64,000 nt of DNA. Origin: Pseudomonas sp. CHM02 (GTDB lineage Bacteria > Pseudomonadota > Gammaproteobacteria > Pseudomonadales > Pseudomonadaceae). The notes beneath the pieces are model-generated. The model saw only the letters and a program-made list of their open reading frames with translations, was not told the DNA's origin and searched no databases. Positions 10,554 through 21,576 of the stretch are shown one piece after another (within the stretch, counting starts at the first letter, position 1; each line of letters opens with the position of its first letter). The stretch spans positions 51,674 through 115,673 of the forward strand of contig NZ_JFCA01000020.1 of NCBI RefSeq assembly GCF_000612585.1, given 5' to 3'. A program made the translations under genes and the position numbers.

Positions 10554-10715
10554 AGCCTCATCCTTTGTTTGAACACTCCCCGGCCTGCGAGAAGGTTGGT
10601 AACCGCTGCCATAAGGCATGGCGAGCCGATAGGTCACCGACGCGCAACTTTTCCTGCCTGGGGCCAAGCATAGCGCTTGGCTAGAATCAATCTACAAATT
10701 GCCGCCAAGTATCTT

Positions 10716-11726
10716 TTACGCAAGGCCTTTTATCAACAACTGCGCCAGCTGCACGGCATTTAACGCGGCGCCTTTGCGTACGTTATCTGACGTCAGCCAC
10801 AGATTTAGTTCCGCCGGGTCATCCACGCCCGCGCGAACCCGCCCTACGTAGACCACGTCCTGGCCGACTGCGTCGCCCACCGCCGTGGGGTAGTCACCCT
10901 CGTCCACCCGCTCGATACCGGGGGCGGCGTCGAGTGCACGGTTCACGGCGGCAAGGTCGACCGGCGCACCGAGTTGCAGGGACACAGTCAGGCTATCGCC
11001 AAAAAACACCGGGGCTTGAACGCAAGTTGCGGAAATCTTTAGCAAAGGAGTTTCCAGCACTGCGCGCAGTTCGTGTATCAGCCTTTTCTCCAGATCCGTA
11101 TGACCTTGCACATCTGGCTTTCCGACTTGCGCCAGCAGGTTGAAGGCCATCTGCCGATCAAAGAACTTCGGCTCCAGCGGGCGCACATTCAACAGCTCGG
11201 CGGTCTGCCGGGCCAGCTCGCTCACGGCCTCGCGCCCCAGGGCTGACACGGCCAGATTGGCGGTGACGCTCACACGCTGGATATCCAGCAACCCCCGCAA
11301 TGGCGCAAGGACCACCGCCAGATGGGTCGCCGATGGGCTTGGGCTGCCAATCCGGAAGGGTTTCTGCATACCCTCCAAGACATGGGCATTGGCTTCCGGC
11401 ACCACTTGCGGCGCCTGCTCGGCGGGCAATGCACCCGACAGATCAATCAGGGAGCAGCCCGCCGCCGTGGCACGCGGGGCAAAACTCAAGGTGACCGCCG
11501 GCCCCGCCGCAAAGAACGCCAGCTGTACTTTGCTGAAGTCAAACTCATCGACTTCCCTCACCCGCACGTTCTTGCCACGAAACGGCACCGATGCGCCGGC
11601 GGAGTTACTGCCTGCCAGCAAATGCAGGGTGCCCACCGGGAAGTCCAGTTCTTCGAGGATCTGCACCAGGGTTTCACCCACCGTGCCGGTGGCGCCGATC
11701 ACGGCGATATCAAAGGTCTGGGTCAT
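10716..11726 (-). CDS. Aspartate-semialdehyde dehydrogenase-like protein lacking the catalytic Cys (Usg-1 type)
   Basis: A 336-aa homologue of aspartate-semialdehyde dehydrogenase with an intact Rossmann start (AVIGATGTVGETLVQIL) but, where the active enzyme has a Cys in an N-C-(S/T) motif, it reads GSPSPSATHLAVVLAPL with no Cys. Activity as a dehydrogenase is therefore doubtful; E. coli Usg is a similar relative of unknown role. The start MTQTFDIAV is chosen over a Met six codons earlier. It lies between asd and fimV as in other pseudomonads, so the arrangement is old rather than a recent decay. Confidence 0.88.
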   Translation of the reverse strand: MTQTFDIAVIGATGTVGETLVQILEELDFPVGTLHLLAGSNSAGASVPFRGKNVRVREVDEFDFSKVQLAFFAAGPAVTLSFAPRATAAGCSLIDLSGALPAEQAPQVVPEANAHVLEGMQKPFRIGSPSPSATHLAVVLAPLRGLLDIQRVSVTANLAVSALGREAVSELARQTAELLNVRPLEPKFFDRQMAFNLLAQVGKPDVQGHTDLEKRLIHELRAVLETPLLKISATCVQAPVFFGDSLTVSLQLGAPVDLAAVNRALDAAPGIERVDEGDYPTAVGDAVGQDVVYVGRVRAGVDDPAELNLWLTSDNVRKGAALNAVQLAQLLIKGLA

Positions 11727-11823
11727 AGGGGCTGCCTCGGGCATTGCGGGGGGAGCGGCACTTTACCGGGTGACTGGGGGTGAGGCAATTAACCCGGCTT
11801 TTGTGGTGTGGCTGATGGCCAAT

Positions 11824-11862
11824 AAAAAACCCGCGCCTGTCACCAGAGCGCGGGTTTCTAAT
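11824..11862. terminator. Terminator between asd and its paralogue
   Basis: AAACCCGCGC and GCGCGGGTTT form a 10-bp stem around an 11-base loop, with A-rich sequence to the left, so it should stop minus-strand transcription leaving asd. The T-rich right side gives it some activity in the other direction. Confidence 0.8.
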
Positions 11863-11876
11863 ATTGCCTCAAGCGA

Positions 11877-12989
11877 TCAACGCTCCAGCAGAATCCGCAG
11901 CATGCGGCGCAGCGGTTCGGCCGCGCCCCACAGCAGCTGGTCGCCCACCGTGAACGCGCCCAGGAACTGGCTGCCCATGTTCAGCTTGCGCAGACGGCCC
12001 ACCGGCACGTTCAGGGTGCCGGTAACCTTGGTAGGGCTCAGCTCCTGCATGCTGATATCACGGTTGTTCGGCACCAGCTTGACCCAAGGGTTGTGCTGGC
12101 TGATCAACGCTTCGATATCGGCGATCGGCACGTCTTTGTTCAGTTTGATGGTCAGCGCCTGGCTGTGGCAGCGCATGGCGCCGATACGAACGCAGATGCC
12201 ATCCACCGGGATGGGGCTCTTGAAGCGACCGAGGATCTTGTTGGTCTCGGCCTGGGCCTTCCACTCTTCGCGGCTCTGGCCGTTCGGCAGTTCTTTGTCG
12301 ATCCACGGGATCAGGCTACCGGCCAATGGCACGCCGAAATTCTCGGTCGGGTACGCATCGCTGCGCATGGCTTCGGCCACACGGCGGTCAATGTCGAGGA
12401 TCGCGCTGGCAGGGTCGGCCAGTTGATCGGCGACCGCGGCGTGGGTCGCGCCCATCTGCTTGATCAGTTCGCGCATGTTCTGCGCGCCGGCCCCCGAGGC
12501 CGCCTGATAGGTCATGGCGCTCATCCACTCGACCAGGCCGGCTTCGAACAAGCCACCCAGGCCCATCAGCATCAGGCTGACGGTGCAGTTGCCGCCGACG
12601 TAGTTCTTGGTGCCGGCATCCAGCTGCTGGTCGATGACCTTGCGGTTCACCGGATCAAGGATGATCACGGCATCGTCCTGCATGCGCAGGCTCGAGGCGG
12701 CGTCGATCCAGTAACCCTGCCAGCCGGCTTCGCGCAGCTTGGGGAAGACTTCGCTGGTGTAGTCGCCACCCTGACAGGTCAGAATCACGTCGAGGGTTTT
12801 CAGCTCTTCAATGCTGTAGGCGTCCTTGAGCGGAGCAATATCCTTGCCCACAGATGGCCCTTGGCCACCCACATTCGAAGTGGTGAAAAACACCGGCTCA
12901 ATAAGATCGAAATCCTGCTCTTCCAGCATCCGCTGCATGAGCACGGAACCGACCATACCGCGCCAACCGATCAGACCTACACGTTTCAT
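11877..12989 (-). CDS. asd: Aspartate-semialdehyde dehydrogenase
   Basis: Reduces aspartyl phosphate to aspartate semialdehyde for Lys, Met, Thr and diaminopimelate synthesis. The 370-aa protein has the NADP loop [17 protein letters not shown], the catalytic Cys135 in [15 protein letters not shown], and the His-containing [12 protein letters not shown] stretch of the Gram-negative Asd type. This is the enzyme expected to be active; the downstream paralogue lacks the Cys. It follows leuB with a 64-bp gap containing a terminator. Confidence 0.97.
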   Translation of the reverse strand: MKRVGLIGWRGMVGSVLMQRMLEEQDFDLIEPVFFTTSNVGGQGPSVGKDIAPLKDAYSIEELKTLDVILTCQGGDYTSEVFPKLREAGWQGYWIDAASSLRMQDDAVIILDPVNRKVIDQQLDAGTKNYVGGNCTVSLMLMGLGGLFEAGLVEWMSAMTYQAASGAGAQNMRELIKQMGATHAAVADQLADPASAILDIDRRVAEAMRSDAYPTENFGVPLAGSLIPWIDKELPNGQSREEWKAQAETNKILGRFKSPIPVDGICVRIGAMRCHSQALTIKLNKDVPIADIEALISQHNPWVKLVPNNRDISMQELSPTKVTGTLNVPVGRLRKLNMGSQFLGAFTVGDQLLWGAAEPLRRMLRILLER

Positions 12990-13004
12990 CGCAACTACAC
13001 CTTG

Positions 13005-13045
13005 TTAAAAAGTGGGCCGCCTTGCAGCAACAACTGCAAGCGGGC
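13005..13045 (-). terminator. Terminator after leuB
   Basis: On the minus strand a GGGCCCGCTTGCAG / CTGCAAGGCGGCCC stem with a short loop is followed by ACTTTTTAAC. The asd start lies just beyond, so asd probably has its own promoter or relies on readthrough. Confidence 0.7.
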
Positions 13046-13053
13046 CCGAGAGA

Positions 13054-14136
<1,083 letters not shown>

Positions 14137-14189
14137 GCGTTCCTCATTTCATCAAGCGACCCGCCCGTGGGCAGGTCGGGAAAAATCGA

Positions 14190-14954
14190 TCAGCGCTCGG
14201 CAAAGACCACCAGCACGTCGGTGCTGAAGGTGCCGTCGGCTTGAATTTCGTAGTAATCGCGTACTTCCTGGCCCATCGCCTTTTGCAGCTCAAGGATCGC
14301 TGCGCGCAATACCTCTGGCGTGCGCATGCGTTCGACCCAGGAGGTGTATTCCAGGCGCAAGCGCTGGCGGCTGCTATTGCGCACGTGCAAACCGGACTCG
14401 CTGAGCTGCTGCATCCATTCGGCGGCGGAATAATCGCGCACGTGGCTGGTGTCGCGCAGGACTTCGACGGTTTGCAGGTAAGTGTCCAACAGCGGGCTGC
14501 CCGGTGACAAGACGTCGACAAACGCCGCTACGCCGCCCGGCTTGAGCACGCGGCGCACCTCACGCAGCGCCAGGCCGAGGTCGCTCCAGTGGTGGGCCGA
14601 ATAGCGGCTGAACACGAAGTCGAACTCGCCATCGGCGAACGGCAGGCATTCGGCGGCGCCGTGCACCGTGCGGATATTGCCCAGGCCACGGTCCACCGCA
14701 GCGGCGGCAACCACGTCAAGCATCTGCTGGGACAGGTCGTAGGCCACCACTTCTTTAACCAATGGCGCGACGTGGAAGCTGACATGGCCGGCACCGCACC
14801 CCAGGTCCAGCAAGCGCGCACTGCCCTGCCCGGCCAGTTCGGCCTGCAGGAGCGCGAATTCGGTGCCCTGGGCGTGCACGGCACTGCTCAGGTAGGCCGA
14901 GGCTTGCTCGCCGAATTGTTTTTGCACGACTTGGGTGTGGGCGGTGCTGGTCAT
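14190..14954 (-). CDS. Class I SAM-dependent methyltransferase between leuD and leuB
   Basis: A 254-aa methyltransferase of the UbiE/type 11 kind. The SAM-binding motif LLDLGCGAGHVSFH is near residue 47, the acidic strand end is VVAYDLSQQM, and LREVRRVLKPGGVAAFVDV is the post-motif typical of the family. The substrate cannot be told from sequence. It lies 53 bp upstream of leuB and in the same direction, between leuD and leuB, so it is probably co-transcribed with the leucine genes although no link to leucine synthesis is known. Confidence 0.9.
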   Translation of the reverse strand: MTSTAHTQVVQKQFGEQASAYLSSAVHAQGTEFALLQAELAGQGSARLLDLGCGAGHVSFHVAPLVKEVVAYDLSQQMLDVVAAAAVDRGLGNIRTVHGAAECLPFADGEFDFVFSRYSAHHWSDLGLALREVRRVLKPGGVAAFVDVLSPGSPLLDTYLQTVEVLRDTSHVRDYSAAEWMQQLSESGLHVRNSSRQRLRLEYTSWVERMRTPEVLRAAILELQKAMGQEVRDYYEIQADGTFSTDVLVVFAER

Positions 14955-14990
14955 GGTGGTTTTTCCTTGGGTTTTGGGGTGTTGGTACTG

Positions 14991-15079
14991 GCGCTATCGC
15001 AGGCAAGCCAGCTCCCACAGTTGACCGAGTCGTTCAGGAGAACACCGATCAATGTGGGAGCCGGGCTTGCCCGCGATGG
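14991..15079. repeat. REP inverted pair
   Basis: GCGCTATCGCAGGCAAGCCA...CTCCCACAG on the left and TGTGGGAGCCGGGCTTGCCC on the right form an imperfect inverted pair. It sits between leuD and the methyltransferase gene. Confidence 0.8.
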
Positions 15080-15101
15080 AGCCAGTCCGGCCTACCCAGA
15101 A

Positions 15102-15746
15102 TTACGCATCGCGAAACAACCAGGGCTGGCTCTCCCGGTGCCTGGCTTCGAACGCCGCGATCGCATCGCCGTCCTGCAAGGTCAGGCCGATATCGTCCAG
15201 GCCGTTGATCAGGCAGTGTTTACGGAACGCATCCACTTCAAAGTGATACACCTTGCCGTCCGGACGGGTCACGGTTTGCGCGGCCAGGTCGACGGTCAAC
15301 TGGTAGCCCTCTTCGGCTTCCACCTGCTTGAACAGCTCGTCGACTTCCTCGTCGGTCAAGATGATCGGCAACAGGCCGTTCTTGAAGCTGTTGTTGAAGA
15401 AGATGTCGGCGTAGCTCGGCGCGATGATGCTGCGAAAGCCATATTCTTCCAGGGCCCACGGCGCGTGTTCACGGCTGGAACCGCAACCGAAGTTTTCCCG
15501 GGCCAGCAGCACGCTAGCGCCCTGGTAACGCTCGGCGTTGAGCACGAAGTCCTTGTTCAACGGGCGCTTGGAGTTGTCCTGGTAGGCGTAGCCCACGTCC
15601 AGGTAACGCCACTCATCGAACAGGTTCGGGCCGAAACCGGTGCGCTTGATCGACTTCAAGAACTGCTTGGGGATGATCTGGTCGGTGTCGACGTTGGCGC
15701 GATCCAAAGGGGCGACAAGGCCAGTGTGTTGAGTAAAAGCACGCAT
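15102..15746 (-). CDS. leuD: 3-isopropylmalate dehydratase small subunit
   Basis: Swivel-domain subunit that pairs with LeuC to isomerise 2- to 3-isopropylmalate. The 214-aa protein has the substrate-recognition start [22 protein letters not shown] and the loop [15 protein letters not shown]. It is 10 bp downstream of leuC, so the two are translated from one message. Confidence 0.97.
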   Translation of the reverse strand: MRAFTQHTGLVAPLDRANVDTDQIIPKQFLKSIKRTGFGPNLFDEWRYLDVGYAYQDNSKRPLNKDFVLNAERYQGASVLLARENFGCGSSREHAPWALEEYGFRSIIAPSYADIFFNNSFKNGLLPIILTDEEVDELFKQVEAEEGYQLTVDLAAQTVTRPDGKVYHFEVDAFRKHCLINGLDDIGLTLQDGDAIAAFEARHRESQPWLFRDA

Positions 15747-15756
15747 CAGGTATTCC

Positions 15757-17175
15757 TCAGATCAATTCGCGAACGTCGATGAAACGACCGTTGACGGCAG
15801 CGGCAGCGGCCATGGCCGGGCTGACCAGGTGGGTACGCCCGCCGGCGCCCTGACGCCCTTCGAAGTTACGGTTGGAGGTGGACGCGCAATGCTCGCCCGA
15901 CTCCAAGCGGTCCGGGTTCATCGCCAGGCACATCGAGCAGCCCGGCTCACGCCATTCAAAACCGGCCTCGAGGAAGATCTTGTCGAGGCCTTCGGCTTCC
16001 GCCTGGGCTTTGACCAGGCCCGAACCCGGCACCACGATCGCCTGCTTGATGGTCGACGCCACTTTGCGGCCCTTGGCGATCACCGCCGCGGCGCGCAGGT
16101 CTTCGATCCGCGAGTTGGTGCAGGAACCGATGAACACGCGATCCAACTGAATGTCGGTGATCGCCTGGTTGGCTTTCAAACCCATGTACTTCAAGGCGCG
16201 CTCAATGGAGCCGCGCTTGACCAGGTCGGCTTCCTGAGCCGGGTCCGGCACGTTCTGGTCAACGGCCAGAACCATTTCCGGCGAGGTGCCCCAGCTGACT
16301 TGCGGCTTGATCTGCGCGGCATCCAGCTCGACCACGGTGTCGAACACCGCGTCGGCGTCGGAGACCAGGTCTTTCCAGGCTTCGACGGCGGCGTCCCAAT
16401 CCGCGCCTTGCGGGGCGAATGGACGGCCTTTTACGTAGTCGACAGTCTTTTCGTCCGCCGCCACCATGCCCACGCGGGCACCGGCTTCGATGGACATGTT
16501 GCAGATGGTCATGCGGCCTTCGATGGACAGGTCGCGAATCGCGCTGCCGGCGAACTCGATGGCATGGCCGTTACCGCCGGCGGTGCCGATCTTGCCGATC
16601 ACGGCGAGGACGATGTCTTTAGCGGTCACACCGAACGGCAATTTGCCCTCAACGCGAACCAGCATGTTCTTCATCTTCTTGGCGACCAGGCACTGGGTGG
16701 CGAACACATGTTCCACCTCGGAGGTGCCGATGCCGTGGGCCAGGGCGCCAAAGGCACCGTGGGTGGAGGTGTGCGAATCACCGCAGACCACGGTCATGCC
16801 CGGCAAGGTGGCACCCTGCTCAGGGCCGATCACGTGCACGATGCCTTGACGCACGTCATTCATCTTGAATTCAGTGATGCCATATTCGTCGCAGTAGTCG
16901 TCGAGGGTCTGTACCTGCAGGCGCGACACCTGGTCGGCAATGGCTTCAATGCCGCCCTTGCGCTCAGGGGTGGTCGGTACGTTGTGGTCCGGGGTGGCGA
17001 TGATGGAGTCGACGCGCCAAGGCTTGCGCCCGGCCAGCCGCAGGCCTTCGAACGCTTGGGGCGAGGTCACTTCATGGATGATGTGACGGTCGATATAGAT
17101 CAGCGACGAGCCATCGTCGCGCCGTTTCACTTCATGGGAATCCCAAAGCTTGTCGTAAAGCGTTTTGCCGGCCAT
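15757..17175 (-). CDS. leuC: 3-isopropylmalate dehydratase large subunit
   Basis: Aconitase-family subunit carrying a 4Fe-4S cluster. The start [16 protein letters not shown] has GAGGA upstream and gives 472 aa, the usual length; an upstream in-frame Met 16 codons earlier is rejected. Cluster cysteines are in [13 protein letters not shown] and [13 protein letters not shown]. First gene of the leuC-leuD-methyltransferase-leuB run. A LysR gene is divergent with a 147-bp gap that should hold both promoters. Confidence 0.98.
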   Translation of the reverse strand: MAGKTLYDKLWDSHEVKRRDDGSSLIYIDRHIIHEVTSPQAFEGLRLAGRKPWRVDSIIATPDHNVPTTPERKGGIEAIADQVSRLQVQTLDDYCDEYGITEFKMNDVRQGIVHVIGPEQGATLPGMTVVCGDSHTSTHGAFGALAHGIGTSEVEHVFATQCLVAKKMKNMLVRVEGKLPFGVTAKDIVLAVIGKIGTAGGNGHAIEFAGSAIRDLSIEGRMTICNMSIEAGARVGMVAADEKTVDYVKGRPFAPQGADWDAAVEAWKDLVSDADAVFDTVVELDAAQIKPQVSWGTSPEMVLAVDQNVPDPAQEADLVKRGSIERALKYMGLKANQAITDIQLDRVFIGSCTNSRIEDLRAAAVIAKGRKVASTIKQAIVVPGSGLVKAQAEAEGLDKIFLEAGFEWREPGCSMCLAMNPDRLESGEHCASTSNRNFEGRQGAGGRTHLVSPAMAAAAAVNGRFIDVRELI

Positions 17176-17322
17176 CAGTCGGTCCTCATCATCGGTCTTT
17201 CTATGCCCCGGGTCTTGAGACATTCAATAACCCTTTGGCTTGTGAGGCTGATGGTATGGCGCTACATTAAATAACTCAAATTCATATTTTTTATACTTTG
17301 GATTACCAACTGGAATAGCACT

Positions 17323-18213
17323 ATGGACCTGGCCAACCTCAATGCCTTTATTGCCATCGCCGAGACCGGCAGCTTCTCCGGCGCCGGCGAGCGCCTGCAC
17401 CTGACCCAACCGGCCATCAGCAAACGCATCGCCGGCCTGGAGCAACAATTGAAGGTGCGTCTGTTCGACCGCCTGGGCCGCGAAGTCGGCTTGACCGAGG
17501 CCGGGCGGGCCTTGCTGCCGCGTGCTTATCAGATCCTCAACGTGCTGGACGACACGCGCCGCGCCCTCACCAACCTTACCGGCGAAGTCAGCGGGCGACT
17601 GACGCTGGCCACCAGTCACCACATTGGTCTGCACCGCTTGCCGCCGGTGCTGCGCACCTTTACACGGGAATACCCGAATGTGGCGCTGGATATCCAGTTC
17701 CTCGATTCGGAAGTGGCCTACGAAGAAATCCTCCATGGCCGCGCCGAAGTGGCAGTGATCACCCTGGCGCCCGACCCCCACCACCTGGTGCGCGCCACCC
17801 CGGTGTGGGACGACCCGCTGGATTTCGTGGTGGCGCCGGAGCACAGCCTGATCAGCAACGGCAGCGTCAGCCTGGCCGACATTGCCGGCCACCCGGCGGT
17901 TTTCCCCGGCGGCAACACCTTTACCCACCATATTGTCAGCCGGCTGTTCGAGGCCCAGGGCCTCACGCCGAACATCGCGATGAGCACTAACTACCTGGAA
18001 ACTATCAAGATGATGGTGTCCATCGGCCTGGCCTGGAGCGTGTTGCCGCGCACCATGCTCGATGATCAGGTGGCAAGTATCGCTTTGCCGGGCATACAGC
18101 TCAGTCGCCAGCTAGGCTATATCGTGCACACCGAAAGGACGCTGTCGAATGCTGCGCGGGCTTTCATGAGCCTACTGGATGCACAGGTCGATCTGCCAGG
18201 GATACCGGCATGA
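17323..18213 (+). CDS. LysR-type regulator divergent from leuC
   Basis: A 296-aa LysR-family transcription factor. The winged helix-turn-helix covers residues 1-60 (FSGAGERLHLTQPAISKRIA is the recognition region) and the effector-binding domain about 90-290. Divergent position next to leuC makes regulation of leuCD the simplest proposal, and the A/T-rich stretch at 17266-17305 is the likely operator/promoter area. The effector is not known. Confidence 0.93.
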   Translation: MDLANLNAFIAIAETGSFSGAGERLHLTQPAISKRIAGLEQQLKVRLFDRLGREVGLTEAGRALLPRAYQILNVLDDTRRALTNLTGEVSGRLTLATSHHIGLHRLPPVLRTFTREYPNVALDIQFLDSEVAYEEILHGRAEVAVITLAPDPHHLVRATPVWDDPLDFVVAPEHSLISNGSVSLADIAGHPAVFPGGNTFTHHIVSRLFEAQGLTPNIAMSTNYLETIKMMVSIGLAWSVLPRTMLDDQVASIALPGIQLSRQLGYIVHTERTLSNAARAFMSLLDAQVDLPGIPA

Positions 18214-18279
18214 AACCGTGCGCCCTCAAGGTCTGAACTGAACCGCGCCTTACGCCCATCGAGCCAAGGCCCTTTGATA

Positions 18280-21200
18280 ATGCGCAACCCCGTCGACTCC
18301 GTGCCACCCCTGCCCCGCATTTACGCCCTGGATCCTCAAGAGGCGGAACAAAGCTGGGACAGCGCGCCGCAATTGCTGGCAGCGCTCAACGCTGCCCGGC
18401 TGGGCGCGTGGAGCTGGGAAATCGACACCGGCAAGATCAGTTGGTCGCGAGGCACCCAGGCGCTGTTCGGCTTTGATCCGCGCCAGCCGCTGCCCAAGGA
18501 TCTGGACTACCTCGACCTGCTCGCCCCACAAGACCGCGCCCGCGTGGTGCGGGCCTTTCACGCCGTACTGGCCGGCGAGCCGTTCGAGCAGGCCATGCAC
18601 CATCACATCCAGTGGCCGGACGGCAGTCATCACTGGCTGGAGATCAACGGCAGCCTGGCGCCCGACAAAGCCGGACGGCGCCGCATGATCGGGGTGATCC
18701 GCGAGACCACCCGCCAGCGCGAACGGGAGCACGCCCTCAGCCACTCCGAAAAACGCTTCGCGACCCTGTTTCACCTATGCCCCAACATGGTCCTGCTGAC
18801 CCGCCAGTCCGACGGCCTGATCAGTGAAGCCAACCAGTATTTCGAGATGCTCTTCGGCTGGCCGGTCGCCGACGCCATCGGGCGCACCACGCTGGACCTG
18901 GGCCTGTGGCGCCATCCCGAACAACGCGCGCACCTGGTCAAGGCCACCCAGCGCAAGGGCGAGCCCATCACCATGGAGGTGCAGTTTTGCGCCAGCAACG
19001 GCCAGATCCACGATGGCACCCTCAGTGCCCAAAAAGTCGAACTGGAAGGTGAGGCCTACCTGATCAGTACCTTTCTCGACACCACCGAACGCAAAAACGC
19101 CGAGCAGGCCCTCAAGGACAGCCAGGAGCGTCTCGACCTGGCCCTGGACTCGGCACAACTGGGCACCTGGGACTGGCACATCCCCACCGGCATGCTTTAC
19201 GGCTCGGCACGCGCCGCGCAACTGCACGGCCTGCCGCCGGAACCGTTCCATGAATCCTTCGACGCGTTCTTCGAGGGCATGCCCGATGACGAGCGCGAAA
19301 GCATGCGCAACGCTTACCGCACCCTGCGCGAGGGTCCGGCCGGCAACTATCAACTGACGTACCGGGTGCCCATGGAGGACGGCAGCTCGCGCTACCTTGA
19401 AAGCCGCGCCCGCCTGTACCGCGATGAGCAGGGCGCACCGCTGCGCATGGCGGGCACCTTGCTGGACATCACCGACCAGGTGGAACGCGAACAACGCCTG
19501 ACCGCCTCCGAAGAAAAATTCGCCAGCCTGTTCCAGGCCAGCCCGGATCCGATCTGTGTCACCAACCTGGACAGCAGCGCCTTTATCGAGATCAACCCCG
19601 CCTTTACCCAGACCTTTGGCTGGACGGCCGCCGAGGTGATCGACAAAAGCGCCGAGCAGATCGGCCTGTGGGACGAGTCAAGCAAGCGCCTGCAGCGTAT
19701 CGAGCGAGTGATCCGCGAACAGGCGCTGAGCAATGTGGCGATCGTGGCGCATCACAAGAACGGCCAGGCGTTGACGTGCGTGATTTCCAGCCGACTGATC
19801 AAAGTGGGCGACCAGCCGTGCATCGTCACCACCTTGCGTGACATCACCCAGCAGCAACGCTCGGAAGCCGCGCTGAAGGCCAGCGAAGAGAAATTCGCCA
19901 AGGCGTTCCATTCCAGCCCCGACGCAATTTCCATCACCGAGCGCGATACCGGCCGTTATGTGGAGGTCAACGACGGCTTCTGCCGCCTGACCGGCTACCG
20001 TGCCGAGGAAGCCATCGGCCTGACCCTTTACCAGATCGGCATCTGGGCCGATGAAAACCAGCGCGCCGCGCTGCTGGCCGAATTGCAGATCAAAGGCCGC
20101 ATCCACCACCTGGAAATGCTCTGGCACAACAAGCGCGGCGAGTTGCTGGCGGTGGAAGTGTCGGTAGAGCCCATCACCCTGAATGAAACCCCGTGCCTGC
20201 TGCTGACCGCCCGGGACGTGAGCCTGCTGAAAAACGCCCAGGCACAGATCCGCCACCTGGCCTACCACGACCCGCTGACCAACCTGCCCAACCGCGCCCT
20301 GCTGATGGACCGCCTGAGCCAGCAGATCGCCCTGCTCAAGCGTCACAACCTGCGCGGTGCACTGCTGTTCCTCGACCTCGACCACTTCAAGCACATCAAC
20401 GACTCCCTCGGCCATCCGGTGGGCGATACGGTGCTGAAAATCGTCACCGCACGCCTGGAAGCCAGCGTACGCATGGAGGACACGGTGGCGCGCCTGGGCG
20501 GTGATGAGTTCGTGGTGCTGCTCAGCGGCCTGGACGGCTCGCGCATGGAAGTCAGCGGCCAGGTGCAGGAACTGGCCGATACCCTGCGCGAACTGCTCTC
20601 GGAGCCGATGTTCCTCGACGGCCATCGCCTGCAGGTGACGCCAAGCATCGGCGTAGCGTTGATTCCCGATCACGGCTCTACCCCCGCGGACTTGCTCAAG
20701 CGCGCCGATATTGCCCTGTACCGCGCCAAGGATTCGGGGCGCAACACCACGCAGATGTTCCACAACAGCATGCAAAAGACCGCCAGCGAGCGCCTGCGCA
20801 TGGAGACCGACCTGCGCCTGGCCCTGTCACGCGGTGAATTCAGCGTGCATTACCAGCCGCAAGTGGATGCACGCGGCAACCGGATTGTCGGTGCCGAGGC
20901 CCTGGTGCGCTGGCATCATCCGCAACTGGGTGCGCAATCGCCTTCAGAGTTCATCAAGGTGCTGGAGGACAGCGGCCTGATCCTCGAAGTCGGCACCTGG
21001 ATCCTGGATGAAGCCTGCGCGGCCTTTCAACAGCTGATCGCCGAAGGCTTGGTGGACCCGTTGAACTTCAGCCTCTGTGTGAATATCAGCCCTCGGCAGT
21101 TTCGCCAGAACGACTTCGTGGAGCGGGTGGAGCACAGCCTCAAGCAGCATCAACTGCCGTTCAGCCTGCTGAAGCTGGAAATCACCGAGGGCATCGTGAT

Positions 21201-21576
21201 CCAGAACCTGGACGACACCATCAGCAAAATGCGCCGCCTGAAAAAACTCGGCGTGAGCTTTGCCATGGATGACTTCGGCACCGGTTACTCGTCGCTCACC
21301 TACCTCAAGCGTCTGCCGGTGGATGCGCTGAAGATCGACCAATCCTTCGTGCGTGACGCCACCCATGACCCCAACGACGCCGAAATCATCCGCGCCATCG
21401 TGGCCATGGCCCGCAGCTTGAACCTGGAGGTGATTGCCGAAGGTGTGGAAACCCAGGACCAACTGGCCTTCCTGCAGGGCCTGGGCTGCCATCTGTACCA
21501 AGGGTATTTGCACAGCCGCCCGCTGCCCATGATCGGGTTCAGGGAGCGCTTGATCGCGGGAGAAGGCCGGGCTTAA
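18280..21576 (+). CDS. Multi-PAS GGDEF-EAL protein (cyclic di-GMP turnover)
   Basis: A 1098-aa protein with about five PAS modules (roughly 20-150, 160-270, 280-410, 410-535 and 535-660), then a GGDEF domain and an EAL domain. No membrane segment is seen, so it should be cytoplasmic. GGDEF is intact at residues 740-744 and is preceded, five residues upstream, by RMED, which fits the RxxD inhibitory site. EAL is intact at 873-875 and the loop DDFGTGYSSL is present. Both cyclase and phosphodiesterase activity are thus possible. The ATG at 18280 is preferred to a TTG two codons earlier. It ends convergently, overlapping the stop of the next gene by three bases. Confidence 0.95.
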   Translation: MRNPVDSVPPLPRIYALDPQEAEQSWDSAPQLLAALNAARLGAWSWEIDTGKISWSRGTQALFGFDPRQPLPKDLDYLDLLAPQDRARVVRAFHAVLAGEPFEQAMHHHIQWPDGSHHWLEINGSLAPDKAGRRRMIGVIRETTRQREREHALSHSEKRFATLFHLCPNMVLLTRQSDGLISEANQYFEMLFGWPVADAIGRTTLDLGLWRHPEQRAHLVKATQRKGEPITMEVQFCASNGQIHDGTLSAQKVELEGEAYLISTFLDTTERKNAEQALKDSQERLDLALDSAQLGTWDWHIPTGMLYGSARAAQLHGLPPEPFHESFDAFFEGMPDDERESMRNAYRTLREGPAGNYQLTYRVPMEDGSSRYLESRARLYRDEQGAPLRMAGTLLDITDQVEREQRLTASEEKFASLFQASPDPICVTNLDSSAFIEINPAFTQTFGWTAAEVIDKSAEQIGLWDESSKRLQRIERVIREQALSNVAIVAHHKNGQALTCVISSRLIKVGDQPCIVTTLRDITQQQRSEAALKASEEKFAKAFHSSPDAISITERDTGRYVEVNDGFCRLTGYRAEEAIGLTLYQIGIWADENQRAALLAELQIKGRIHHLEMLWHNKRGELLAVEVSVEPITLNETPCLLLTARDVSLLKNAQAQIRHLAYHDPLTNLPNRALLMDRLSQQIALLKRHNLRGALLFLDLDHFKHINDSLGHPVGDTVLKIVTARLEASVRMEDTVARLGGDEFVVLLSGLDGSRMEVSGQVQELADTLRELLSEPMFLDGHRLQVTPSIGVALIPDHGSTPADLLKRADIALYRAKDSGRNTTQMFHNSMQKTASERLRMETDLRLALSRGEFSVHYQPQVDARGNRIVGAEALVRWHHPQLGAQSPSEFIKVLEDSGLILEVGTWILDEACAAFQQLIAEGLVDPLNFSLCVNISPRQFRQNDFVERVEHSLKQHQLPFSLLKLEITEGIVIQNLDDTISKMRRLKKLGVSFAMDDFGTGYSSLTYLKRLPVDALKIDQSFVRDATHDPNDAEIIRAIVAMARSLNLEVIAEGVETQDQLAFLQGLGCHLYQGYLHSRPLPMIGFRERLIAGEGRA

